From assembly GCA_036387255.1 (NCBI GenBank), contig DASVUC010000209.1, positions 43,268 to 107,267 on the forward strand: DNA of 64,000 bases, written 5' to 3'. The notes beneath the pieces were generated by a model, which saw nothing but the letters and a program-made list of their open reading frames with translations, had not been told where the DNA came from and made no database searches. Shown piece after piece: positions 18,025-26,174 of the stretch (positions are counted from its first letter, which is position 1; each line of letters begins with the position of its first letter). A program made the position numbers and the translations under genes. The stretch comes from DASVUC01 sp036387255. Its GTDB lineage: Bacteria > Planctomycetota > Phycisphaerae > Tepidisphaerales > Tepidisphaeraceae.

Positions 18025-18783
18025 TCAGGGTGTGGACCTGGTCGCGGTGTATTCAGAAAAGATGCCAATTTCGACTTCACGCTTTACATGATCGAAGCCG
18101 GCGGCGCGAAGCGCCTCCATCACCTTCTCCGGCTCAATGCAAGCTTCAATCGTGTCCGAGTAATACTCCCACAACTTCTTCGTCTCGGCGCTCGCCGCCG
18201 TCATTCGGCTCAGCGCCGGCACAACCCACCGCATGTAGCCCCGGATCAGCACCCGACCTGCGGCCCCGCGCGGGCGAGTGATCTCCAGGATGCACAATCG
18301 ACCGCCAGGCTTAAGCACCCGGTGATACTCGGCAAACGCCGCCTGGAGATTCCCCAGGTGTCGCAGCGCATAGCCCATCGAAAGGAAATCCACCGCCTGA
18401 TCGCGAACCGGAAGTTGCTCCCCCACACCCAGGACACCCGCAATCGAAAGCCCTTTCACCGCCCGCGAAAGCATTCCCACGGAAGGATCGACGCCGAGGA
18501 CCAGCGCGGCTGACCCGACGATCTTGATCTCCTCGCGAGCCACAAGTCCCGTTCCCACCGCGACATCCAGCACGCGCATTCCCTGCGCTAGTCCTGCGCG
18601 AAGCAGCGCCCGCCGCCGATACCAGGAACCGGTGCCGAGCCCGAGGATTTTTTCAACGCGATCGTAATCGCCCGCGGTGTGGTCGAAGATTTCCTTCAAA
18701 AACTGCCGCTTGGTCTCGGGGGCGGCGTAATACCGATGAAGGGTAGGGTGGGGCGCAAGCGCCGGCGGCGTTTCCAACGACAT
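18025..18783 (-). CDS. UbiE/MenG-like class I SAM-dependent methyltransferase
   Basis: A 252-residue enzyme resembling the C-methyltransferase of menaquinone/ubiquinone synthesis. The family N-terminal motif is present (IFDHTAGDYDRVEKILGLGTGSWYRRRAL), then the SAM-binding loop VLDVAVGTGLVA, the acidic residue GVDPS, and the post-motif region DFLSMGYALRHLGNLQAAFAEYHRVLKPGG. The C-terminal half (LWEYYSDTIEACIEPE) is close to UbiE. The ATG at 18783 is preferred over an upstream TTG at 18822. It is alone here, with no quinone-pathway genes adjacent, so methyl acceptor is not proven. Confidence 0.82.
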   Translation of the reverse strand: MSLETPPALAPHPTLHRYYAAPETKRQFLKEIFDHTAGDYDRVEKILGLGTGSWYRRRALLRAGLAQGMRVLDVAVGTGLVAREEIKIVGSAALVLGVDPSVGMLSRAVKGLSIAGVLGVGEQLPVRDQAVDFLSMGYALRHLGNLQAAFAEYHRVLKPGGRLCILEITRPRGAAGRVLIRGYMRWVVPALSRMTAASAETKKLWEYYSDTIEACIEPEKVMEALRAAGFDHVKREVEIGIFSEYTATRSTP

Positions 18784-18887
18784 CGGGCGCAGTTTAACCG
18801 CCGCGCCCCAAAGGTGGAACAACCACTAATTGACCGGCGTTTATGTTGTGTTAGCTTCTTTGAACTTTCCGGAGCGTTTCCCTGGGC

Positions 18888-20213
18888 ATGAAACACGACG
18901 GCACCGAAAACATTTCAGGCGAATCCGCACGTCCGGCGTTCCGGCCGGGGGTTCTGGTTCCGACGTACAACAACGCGGGGACGCTGGAAGACGTTCTGCG
19001 CCGGGTGGATTACCTGGATCTGCCGGTGATCGTGGTGGATGATGGGTCGACGGACCAGACGCCGGAGATCCTGCGGAAGTGGGAGCGCGAGCGCGGGGCG
19101 GCGGTGCGGGTTGTGGCGACGCATCCGGTGAATCGGGGGAAGGCGGCGGCGCTTCGCACCGGGTTCGCGGCGGCGGATCAGCGCGGCTTTACCCACGCAG
19201 TGACGATCGACTCAGACGGTCAGCTTCTGCCTGAGCAAATTCCGGCCATGCTGCGGGGGGCACAGAAGTCGCCAGATTCCCTGGTGCTCGGCGTACGCGA
19301 TGAAGCGGCGGCGGGCTATCCGACCAAGAGCAAAGTGGGCCGGCGGGTCTCAAACTTTCTGGTGAAGGCGCAGAGCGGTGCGGAGGTGCAGGACAGCCAG
19401 TGCGGCTTGCGCGTGTATCCGCTGGCGCTGATGAAGTTTTTGAAGTGCCGCGCGCAGCGGTATGCGTTTGAGACGGAAGTGCTCACGCGGGCGGCATGGG
19501 CGGGCGGAACGTTTGTGGAAGTGCCGGTGACGTGCCATTACCCGCACGAGGACGAGCGGGTCAGTCACTTCCGGCCGTGGGTTGATTCGTGGCGAGGCGT
19601 GGGCATGCACGGGCCGCTCCTGCTTCGCGCGCTCACCCCTGTTGCTCACAAGCGATGGGAACGCGCGCCGGAGGTTCAACGTGAGAGCGCCAAGTCCAGC
19701 TGGTCCCACTTCGTCGACTCAATCAATCCCCTGGCAGCCTACCGCCAGTTGAAGACCGACAGCGAAGCCGTGCCGGCGATGGCGGTGGCGCTAGGCGTGG
19801 GCGTGTGGATCGCAAACCTGCCGCTGTACGGCATCCAGACGCTCTTCGGAATCTACGCTTCGCGGCGGCTGCATCTGAACACTCTCGGCGTGGTCGTCGG
19901 GACGCAGATCTCAACGCCCCCCATTGGCCCGGTGCTTGTAGCGATTGCGATCGGGCTCGGGCACATTCTCACCCACGGCTCCCTGCCGGCGATCGGCGAT
20001 TTGAACGTGCGCGCGCTGGGTTGGCGTCAAGTCCTCGGTCCGATTCTGCTGGATTGGGCGGTAGGCGGAGCGATCTTCGGCATGCTGATGGGCGTCGCGA
20101 CGTTCTTCGTCAGCATGCCCCTGCTGCGCGCGATGCGGGCGCAGCGCGCAGAAGACGGTGAGGGTGATTCGGCGGGATGTGCGGCAGCGCCGGGGGCCGT
20201 TGCTTCTCGGTAG
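18888..20213 (+). CDS. GT2 glycosyltransferase fused to DUF2062 membrane domain
   Basis: A 441-residue two-part protein. The first 240 residues are a GT-A glycosyltransferase of the DPM1/WcaA-like GT2 type: VLVPTYNNAGTL, VVDDGSTD, GKAAALRTGF, TIDSDGQL (DxD region), then DSQCGLRVYPL and ETEVLTRAAWAG. The last 150 residues match DUF2062 (LGVGVWIANLPLYGIQTLFGIYASRRLHLNTLGVVVG...STPPIGPV), a membrane domain with several helices. Such fusions probably tether a lipid-sugar transferase to the membrane, but the sugar and acceptor are unknown. Divergent from the UbiE-like gene with a 104-bp gap. Confidence 0.85.
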   Translation: MKHDGTENISGESARPAFRPGVLVPTYNNAGTLEDVLRRVDYLDLPVIVVDDGSTDQTPEILRKWERERGAAVRVVATHPVNRGKAAALRTGFAAADQRGFTHAVTIDSDGQLLPEQIPAMLRGAQKSPDSLVLGVRDEAAAGYPTKSKVGRRVSNFLVKAQSGAEVQDSQCGLRVYPLALMKFLKCRAQRYAFETEVLTRAAWAGGTFVEVPVTCHYPHEDERVSHFRPWVDSWRGVGMHGPLLLRALTPVAHKRWERAPEVQRESAKSSWSHFVDSINPLAAYRQLKTDSEAVPAMAVALGVGVWIANLPLYGIQTLFGIYASRRLHLNTLGVVVGTQISTPPIGPVLVAIAIGLGHILTHGSLPAIGDLNVRALGWRQVLGPILLDWAVGGAIFGMLMGVATFFVSMPLLRAMRAQRAEDGEGDSAGCAAAPGAVASR

Positions 20214-20224
20214 ATAAAGTGTGA

Positions 20225-20617
20225 CTACTTGGTCGCGAGGGATTCGAGCGCTCGTGCGCGGGCCAGGCGGCGCTGGCGATCTTCAGCACTCTTGGCGTCG
20301 GTCGTGCGGCGGGCTTCCGCTTCGGCGCGCTCGGCTCGCACGGTTTCGCGGTTGATGTCCTCGGGGCGGATCGCTTCCTGCGTCAGGATCGTCAGGCGGT
20401 TGTCTTTCATCTGCGCGACGCCGCCTTCGATGTAGAGGGTGCGGCGGGTGCTGTTGGCAAGGTCGAGGCGCAAAGAGCCCTGGCCGAGCTTCACCAGGAG
20501 CGGCGCGCGGTCGGTGAGGATGCCGATTTCGCCATCATGCGCCGGCAGGATGACCTGCGTGACGGTCTCATCCAAGGTTTGCTCTTCCGGGGTGACGACG
20601 ACGCATTGAAATGCCAT
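20225..20617 (-). CDS. atpC: ATP synthase F1 epsilon subunit
   Basis: A 130-residue small stalk subunit that regulates ATP hydrolysis and links the rotor. The beta-sandwich core is clear: QCVVVTPEEQTLDETVTQVILPAHDGEIGILTDRAPL, then GVAQMKDNRLTILT, followed by the helical C-terminal domain (Arg/Ala/Glu-rich, ARRTTDAKSAEDRQRRLARARAL). The start MAFQCVVV at 20617 matches the usual beginning of epsilon subunits; the upstream in-frame start would add an odd leader. No other F-type ATP synthase gene is adjacent, so atpC is separated from atpD here. Confidence 0.9.
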   Translation of the reverse strand: MAFQCVVVTPEEQTLDETVTQVILPAHDGEIGILTDRAPLLVKLGQGSLRLDLANSTRRTLYIEGGVAQMKDNRLTILTQEAIRPEDINRETVRAERAEAEARRTTDAKSAEDRQRRLARARALESLATK

Positions 20618-20699
20618 GGCGAGAAATTTAGGGGAACCGGCAGGGGAGGTCAATTGAGGGTGCGGCGGCTGCTTGGGAGCGGAGCAAACCCTGGCCCTA

Positions 20700-20725
20700 C
20701 CCTCTCCCGAGCAGGCGGGAGAGGG
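20700..20725. repeat. CCCTCTCCCG dispersed palindrome
   Basis: Perfect 10-bp arms CCCTCTCCCG (20700-20709) and CGGGAGAGGG (20716-20725) in the atpC-greA gap. Related copies are at 4000, 34933-34960 and 40067-40092. Confidence 0.7.
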
Positions 20726-20765
20726 GAAGAGGGGGCGGGGCGGCTCAACGAGGTGAGGAAGTTTG

Positions 20766-20795
20766 TTGCAAGTGTCGGGGGAAAGGTCGTAAAAT
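20766..20795 (+). promoter_or_regulatory. Putative sigma-70-type promoter of greA
   Basis: TTGCAA (20766-20771) and TAAAAT (20790-20795) are spaced by 18 bp, close to the bacterial consensus and unusual in this high-GC sequence. The predicted start, about 20802, lies just before a strong hairpin and 70-75 nt upstream of greA. Confidence 0.6.
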
Positions 20796-20810
20796 GTTCA
20801 CCCTGAAGTG

Positions 20811-20845
20811 ACCACCGCGCCAATGCGCGGTGGTTTGTTGTTTCT
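20811..20845 (+). terminator. Terminator-like hairpin in the greA leader
   Basis: ACCACCGCGC (20811-20820) and GCGCGGTGGT (20825-20834) form a perfect 10-bp stem with loop CAAT, followed by the T-rich tract TTGTTGTTTC. It lies between the putative promoter and the greA start, so it would act on transcripts that begin just upstream. No plus-strand gene ends here; the most natural role is attenuation or a short leader RNA. Confidence 0.7.
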
Positions 20846-20875
20846 AGTAGCTGTGTTAAAGGCTTGGAGCCGTAC

Positions 20876-21346
20876 ATGCAGATCGTGAGCCAGCAGGAAA
20901 AGGCGGAGCTCGAGCGCAAGCGCGAAGAGCTCTACAAGATGCAGATCGACGTGCAGGAGCGCATCCGCCGGGCGGCGGCGCTTGGGGACTTGTCGGAGAA
21001 TGCCGAGTACCACTTCGCCAAGGAAGAAAACCGCAGCATCCAGCGCCAGCTGGCCGAGCTGGAGTCGAAGTTGAAGCACGTCTCGGTCGTCAGCACCGAC
21101 AACGTCCCTGAGGATCTGGTATTCCTGGGCCATACGGTAAAGCTCCTGGACCTCAGCGACGATTCCGAACAGCTCGTCCGCCTCGTGGGCGAAGCAGCCA
21201 CACCCGACCCGAACAGCGACATCCTACCCGTCAGCGTCAACAGCCCGATGGGCGAAGCGCTCCTGAAGCAGCGCGTCGGCGACACCGTAAAAGTGCGTGC
21301 CCCCCGCGGGACGATGGAGTTTAAGATTGTGGAGATTCTGCAGTAG
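20876..21346 (+). CDS. greA: Transcription elongation factor GreA
   Basis: A 156-residue cleavage factor that rescues backtracked RNA polymerase by stimulating RNA cleavage through its secondary channel. The N-terminal coiled coil carries the acidic tip residues in the motif AAALGDLSENAEYHFAKEE, and the C-terminal FKBP-like domain follows from LVFLGHTVKL to SPMGEALLKQRVGDTVKVRAP, the GreA signature (SP.G.ALLG...GD). The ATG at 20876 is used: a GGAG lies seven bases upstream, and the in-frame TTG at 20864 is weaker. tRNA-Thr follows 26 bp later on the same strand and may be cotranscribed. Confidence 0.93.
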   Translation: MQIVSQQEKAELERKREELYKMQIDVQERIRRAAALGDLSENAEYHFAKEENRSIQRQLAELESKLKHVSVVSTDNVPEDLVFLGHTVKLLDLSDDSEQLVRLVGEAATPDPNSDILPVSVNSPMGEALLKQRVGDTVKVRAPRGTMEFKIVEILQ

Positions 21347-21372
21347 GGGGGAAGGTAAGAGGCAAGAGGTGC

Positions 21373-21445
21373 GCCGCCTTAGCTCAATTGGCAGAGCACC
21401 GGTTTTGTAAACCGGCGGTTTCCAGTTCGACTCTGGAAGGCGGCT
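21373..21445 (+). tRNA. tRNA-Thr (UGU)
   Basis: A full cloverleaf can be drawn: acceptor GCCGCCT/AGGCGGC, D arm AGCTCAATTGGCAGAGC, anticodon stem CCGGT/ACCGG around loop TTTGTAA (anticodon TGT), and T arm TCCAGTTCGACTCTGGA. The discriminator base is T and no CCA is encoded. Confidence 0.95.
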
Positions 21446-21513
21446 TTTGGGGGGTGGATGTGTTTCCCGAGTGCACGCTTGGAAGCAATGTGTTGCCTTC
21501 TGATCGCTTTGCG

Positions 21514-24342
21514 CTACTCGCGCACCTGAGCGACGAAGGTGTAGTCACCCGAGAGGACTTGCAGAACGAGGCGCTCACCAGTCGTGCGCACCACCGTTAT
21601 CCCTTTGTTTTGGCTGATCGGCTGATTGTCTTCAGTTATCGCCGCTGCGTTGGCCGCGGGCATGTGAACTTCTGCCGTCGCTCCCACCGGGATTCGCACG
21701 CGCAACTGGAACTGGTTATCGGTGCGTTTCCACTGGCTCACGATCTTCCCTCGCGCCGAGTTGTATTGGGCTTTCACCCATTCCAAGTCTCCTACGACCT
21801 GCGGCCTGACGATGATTTTGTTGAAGGCCACGGCATCGTCGGCCGGACTGATCCCTGCCACGGCTTTGTAGAACCACTCGCTGACAGAGCCGAACATGGG
21901 GTGATTGTGCGAGAAGGTGTTGGTATCGAGAGCCCAGTGTTCCCAGAGCGTCGTCGCATCGTTATCGAGCATGAAGCCCCAACCGGGAAACGTGCGCTGG
22001 CTGGCGACGGTAAAGGCGACATCGGCGCGCCCGGCTGCGGTGAGTGCATCCAAGAGATACTTCGTTCCGAAGATCCCGGTGCTCAGGTGCCCCTTGTGCG
22101 CGCCCATGATGTTCTCGACAAGCATACCGACGACGCGATCCTGCTCCTCCTCGGGCGCCAGCCCCATGTGGAGTGCAAACGCCTGGCAAACCTGCGTGCC
22201 CGCGTCATACCGGCCCGTGCCCTCCTGTAGAAACTTCTGGTTGAACGCGCGCTTAATCTCCTCGGCCAGAGCCTCGGCCCGCTCGGCGTCCTGGGTCTTC
22301 CCAAGCGCTTGCGCGAGCCGCGACAGGAGCCGAACATTCTCGTAATAGAACGCCGTCCCCGTGAGCGCGCGCGGCTTTGGCTCTAAGCCCTCATGATCGC
22401 TCAACCCGTTGTCGAGGATGTGACCTTTGGCGCGCGACTCCAACAGCTTGACCCATTTTTGCGTCAGCTCGTACTGCTCCGCGATTAACCTGCGGTCGCC
22501 GTAATACTGATACAGCTGCCACAACAGCAGCGGGTGCGCCGTTCCCCATTCGACGGGGCCGGCCTTGTCTCCCAGTCCTTCGTCACTGATTCCGACAAAG
22601 GGCGCCGTTTCCGTGAACCCGCCGTTGGGGCGGACGGAATCTTCGAGATCCTGCACGGCCTTGCGATAAAAGCGGCGCATGTCGAAGTTGAAGATCGCCA
22701 TCTCGCTGGAGGCGACGATGTCTCCCCCGTAGCCGAACTTCTCGCGGTGCGGGCAATCGGACTGCACGCTGAACATGTTGCTGAGCTGCGTGCGCTGAAC
22801 CATCTGCTGGATACGGTTAAACAGCTCATTTGAGCACGAGAACGATCCGGCGGGGGTCACGTCCGAATGCAACCGCAAGCCCTCCACCGCACCGAGCGAA
22901 GGCTCACCCGGGTACCCGCTGACTTCAACGTACCGGAACCCGTGGAACGTGAATCGCGGCGTGTAAACCTCCTCACTCTGCCCCCTGGTGATGTACTCAT
23001 CCTGCTGCCACGCCGTCTTCGGTGCGCCGGTTCCCGGATAGACGTAACTTGGCCCGCCGCCTTTGATCTGCCCGCAGGCGGACGTCATCCCATTGAGCGT
23101 GCCATCCGGATAAAGCAGTTCGCCATAACGCATCCGCATGCGCGTTCCCGCGGGAGCGCTCACGCGCAGGCGGGCCCACCCCGCGAAGTTCTCGCCCATA
23201 TCAAAGATCCACACGCCCGGCTTCGGCTGCGTGAGCTTCACCGCCTTGAGAACCTGCTGCACGCGAACGGGCGGCGCATCCTGCGCGCATAACTTCCCAA
23301 TCGCGCCTTGCGCCACCGCAGCCGTTGTCCACCCGGAATCATCGAATCCGACGCGATCCCACCCCGGCACTTCACGCCGCGCATCGTACGTCTCGCCGAG
23401 ATAAACGCTGTTCCGCACGATGGGCCCATCGCCGCACTTCCAGCTCTGATCAGACGCGATTGTCTGAGAAGTTCCGTCCGAGAACTCCACGTGCAACTGC
23501 ACTATCGCTCGCGGCTCCCCCACGACCAGATGCTCGCGCAGATTCAGATGTCCCCACAGCCGCAGCGGCAGCGGGTTGTACCAGCCGTTGCCCAGCATGA
23601 TGCCGATCGCGTTGTCGCCGCGCTGGAGCTGTTTCGTCACGTCGTATGTCGAGTACAGAACCCGCTGACCGTAGTTTGTCCATCCCGGATCGAGCACCCG
23701 ATCGCCTACTCGCTGGCCGTTGATACGAAGCTCGTAATATCCCAAGCCGCTGACGTACACGCGTGCCCGCCGCACCTCCTTTTCGAGACTGAAGCTTTTC
23801 CGCAGCAGCGGGTTGGGATCGTCGTTGAACATCTCCGCTTCGTTGAGAGGCTTGGCGCGCGGCCGCGCGATCCACGTGGCGCGCCATTGATCCGCGGGCA
23901 GCCCCAATTCCCACCACGTCGCTGCACTGTCGCTGCTCTCTTTACCCTCGCGATCCCACACGCGCACGCGCCAGTAAGCCCGCTGCCCCGCACGCAGCGG
24001 CTTCCCGCGGTACTCGACGCCGATGGATTCGGAGGACGCGATCTTCCCGCTGTCCCAAAGATCACCTCTATTTTGCGAAAGCGGTTCCGGCGATGATGCG
24101 ACGAGGATCTGATACGCCGACTGATCGTCCCCGCGCCGATCGGATTCCAGCGCCCAACTCAGCACGGGCATCGGAACATCGATTCCCAGCGGCTCCACCC
24201 GTCCTTCGCAGCGCAGATCCGTCGCCTTGAGCGATGCGAGAGCCACACCATGGAGCAGGAGCAGGCAGGTGATGACGAGGCGCCCAAGCCCGAAGCGGTT
24301 CGTCAGCGTGAACCACGAATGCAAAAAACAGAAGCATTGCAT
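21514..24342 (-). CDS. GH78 alpha-L-rhamnosidase, secreted
   Basis: A protein of about 942 residues that should release terminal L-rhamnose from plant or bacterial polysaccharides. It has a signal-like hydrophobic stretch (LGRLVITCLLLLHGVALA) and the family order of an N-terminal beta domain (ATDLRCEGRVEPLGID...PVLSW), the DWRATWIARP-type carbohydrate domain (here QWRATWIARP), the (alpha/alpha)6 barrel with the hallmark SDCPHREKFGYGGD that contains catalytic acidic residues, and the C-terminal WEHWA...NHPMFGSVSEWFYKAVAGI. In GH78 the general acid and base are Glu residues in the barrel. ATG at 24342 is chosen over a GTG at 24408, but neither has a clear ribosome-binding site. Confidence 0.9.
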   Translation of the reverse strand: MQCFCFLHSWFTLTNRFGLGRLVITCLLLLHGVALASLKATDLRCEGRVEPLGIDVPMPVLSWALESDRRGDDQSAYQILVASSPEPLSQNRGDLWDSGKIASSESIGVEYRGKPLRAGQRAYWRVRVWDREGKESSDSAATWWELGLPADQWRATWIARPRAKPLNEAEMFNDDPNPLLRKSFSLEKEVRRARVYVSGLGYYELRINGQRVGDRVLDPGWTNYGQRVLYSTYDVTKQLQRGDNAIGIMLGNGWYNPLPLRLWGHLNLREHLVVGEPRAIVQLHVEFSDGTSQTIASDQSWKCGDGPIVRNSVYLGETYDARREVPGWDRVGFDDSGWTTAAVAQGAIGKLCAQDAPPVRVQQVLKAVKLTQPKPGVWIFDMGENFAGWARLRVSAPAGTRMRMRYGELLYPDGTLNGMTSACGQIKGGGPSYVYPGTGAPKTAWQQDEYITRGQSEEVYTPRFTFHGFRYVEVSGYPGEPSLGAVEGLRLHSDVTPAGSFSCSNELFNRIQQMVQRTQLSNMFSVQSDCPHREKFGYGGDIVASSEMAIFNFDMRRFYRKAVQDLEDSVRPNGGFTETAPFVGISDEGLGDKAGPVEWGTAHPLLLWQLYQYYGDRRLIAEQYELTQKWVKLLESRAKGHILDNGLSDHEGLEPKPRALTGTAFYYENVRLLSRLAQALGKTQDAERAEALAEEIKRAFNQKFLQEGTGRYDAGTQVCQAFALHMGLAPEEEQDRVVGMLVENIMGAHKGHLSTGIFGTKYLLDALTAAGRADVAFTVASQRTFPGWGFMLDNDATTLWEHWALDTNTFSHNHPMFGSVSEWFYKAVAGISPADDAVAFNKIIVRPQVVGDLEWVKAQYNSARGKIVSQWKRTDNQFQLRVRIPVGATAEVHMPAANAAAITEDNQPISQNKGITVVRTTGERLVLQVLSGDYTFVAQVRE

Positions 24343-24507
24343 TGCGCCAATGGTATCGGAGGTCGCGCTCTGCTCCCACCGTCGCGCGCTGTTGCGGTAG
24401 CTTTGCACCTGCGTCTACCTACGCGACGCGGCGCGAAAATAACCGCGACCCAACTTGCCCCCGCACCTTCTCGCCTAACGGCCCTTGTTCCTTTAAACTC
24501 TCCTGCG

Positions 24508-25260
24508 ATGTCCGAGGACCCTTATCTTTCGCTGGTGATTCCCTGCTACAACGAGCAGGAGAACATCCCAACGCTTCTGTCGCGCGTCTCCGCCGCGCTG
24601 GACACGATCGGCCGGCCTTACGAGGTGATCATCGTCGACGACGGCTGCACCGATGCATCCCCGCGCATGCTCAAGGAAGCCGCCGCCCAGCACCCCTGGC
24701 TGCGCGTGCTCAAGATGAACAAGAACTCGGGCCAATCGGCGGCCTTCGAGGCCGGCTTCGCCGCGGCGCGCGGAGAAGTGATCGCGACCATCGACGCTGA
24801 TCTTCAGAACGATCCCGAAGAAATCCCCCGCCTGCTCCCGATGCTCAACAACGGCGTCGACATGGTCACCGGCTGGCGCAAATACCGCGCCGACACCTGG
24901 TTCCGCCGCCGCCAGACCCGCATCGCCAATCGCATCCGCAACTATCTGAGCCAGGAGACGATCGAGGATTCGGCGTCGAGCTTAAAACTTTACAAGGCCC
25001 ATGCGATCAAGGGTTTGAAACTCTTTAACGGCGCCCACCGCTTCTTCCCCACCCTCGTGAAGATGCGCGGTTACACGGTGCTGGAGACGCCGGTGAAACA
25101 TTCACCGCGGCACGCCGGAACAGCAAAATACGGCCTGCGAAATCGGGCGCTCCGCGCCTTCATCGACCTGCTCGGCATAAGATGGATGAAAAGCCGGCAC
25201 TTGAACTACCACGCGACCGAGCTGACGCCGAACCACACCGAAGTGACGAGCAGCAGGTAG
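24508..25260 (+). CDS. Dolichol-phosphate-mannose-synthase-like GT2 glycosyltransferase
   Basis: A 250-residue GT2 enzyme that probably makes a polyprenyl-phosphate-linked sugar. Motifs: LVIPCYNEQENIPTLL, EVIIVDDGCTDAS, NKNSGQSAAFEAGF and TIDADLQNDPEEIP (DxD), with the conserved HRFFPTL and KHSPRHAGTAKYGLRNR near the C-terminus, as in ArnC/DPM1-type transferases. It has no C-terminal membrane helices, so it may bind the membrane only peripherally. The start ATG at 24508 is the family start; the much longer upstream frame overlaps the divergent rhamnosidase gene and is not credible. Confidence 0.88.
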   Translation: MSEDPYLSLVIPCYNEQENIPTLLSRVSAALDTIGRPYEVIIVDDGCTDASPRMLKEAAAQHPWLRVLKMNKNSGQSAAFEAGFAAARGEVIATIDADLQNDPEEIPRLLPMLNNGVDMVTGWRKYRADTWFRRRQTRIANRIRNYLSQETIEDSASSLKLYKAHAIKGLKLFNGAHRFFPTLVKMRGYTVLETPVKHSPRHAGTAKYGLRNRALRAFIDLLGIRWMKSRHLNYHATELTPNHTEVTSSR

Positions 25261-25299
25261 CAACCGATCGAGAACAAACCACCAACAAACACCACTGAA

Positions 25300-26136
25300 A
25301 TGAACATCGCCGGTCACGACATCGGAGTCTGCTCCTGGTCTTTGCACCCGAAGGACACGCCCGACTTGATTGCGCGCGTCAAAGAACTCGGGCTCGCGCA
25401 TCTTCAGCTCAACACGCTGCCCATCGTCATGATGGACGACAAGCAGAAGCACTACGAGCTGGGGCTGATCCGCAACTCCGGCCTGACGATCACGGCGGGC
25501 ATGATTGGTTTCCCGGGCGAGGACTACACCACCATCGCCTCCATCCGCCGCACCGGCGGGTTCGTTGCCGATGATCAGTGGGAAATGCGCAAGAAGCTCG
25601 TAGGGCAGGCCGCTGCGCTGACCGCGGAACTCGGGGTTCAAATGCTCTCCAGCCACGTCGGCTTCATCCCGCCCTCCAGCGACCCGAAGTATGGCACCAT
25701 GATCGAGCGCATCCGCGACATTGCCTCGATCCTTGGCGAGCACAATCTGATCCTGCTCATGGAGACCGGACAGGAAACCGCCCCGGAACTGCTCCAGTTC
25801 CTCAACGATCTCCCCGTGCGCAACGTGAAGGTCAACTTTGATCCCGCCAACATGATCCTCTACGGCGCGGGCGATCCAATAGACGCAGTCAGCACCCTCG
25901 GGCGCCACATCGGTCACGTCCACATCAAAGACGCCATCATGAGCGACAAACCAGGCGTGGAGTGGGGGACCGAAGTTCCCTTCGGCAGCGGGCAGGTCCC
26001 GCCACGGGAATTTATCGATGCGCTGCACTCGGTCGGCTATCGCAGCCCGCTGGTGATCGAGCGCGAGGCGGGGGACCAGCGCATGGCGGACGTCGCCATC
26101 GCGATTGAGACGCTGAAGAAGGCCGCGACGCCGTAG
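25300..26136 (+). CDS. Sugar phosphate isomerase/epimerase (xylose-isomerase-like TIM barrel)
   Basis: A 278-residue AP-endonuclease-2-like TIM barrel. Metal-binding residues typical of the family appear in order: Glu in LLMETGQE, Asp in VNFDPANM, His in IGHVHIKD, and Glu in LVIEREAG. Such proteins isomerise or epimerise keto-sugars with a divalent metal, but the planctomycete members are very diverse and substrate cannot be read from sequence. It follows the GT2 gene after 39 bp on the same strand. Confidence 0.85.
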   Translation: MNIAGHDIGVCSWSLHPKDTPDLIARVKELGLAHLQLNTLPIVMMDDKQKHYELGLIRNSGLTITAGMIGFPGEDYTTIASIRRTGGFVADDQWEMRKKLVGQAAALTAELGVQMLSSHVGFIPPSSDPKYGTMIERIRDIASILGEHNLILLMETGQETAPELLQFLNDLPVRNVKVNFDPANMILYGAGDPIDAVSTLGRHIGHVHIKDAIMSDKPGVEWGTEVPFGSGQVPPREFIDALHSVGYRSPLVIEREAGDQRMADVAIAIETLKKAATP

Positions 26137-26174
26137 TTCGTCCTGGGGGTCTCGCCGAAACTTCCCGCCGATCC

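Noticed and set aside
24250..24507. Longer start for the DPM-like glycosyltransferase
   Set aside because: The extension overlaps the start of the divergent rhamnosidase gene and is low-complexity; the family start is at 24508.
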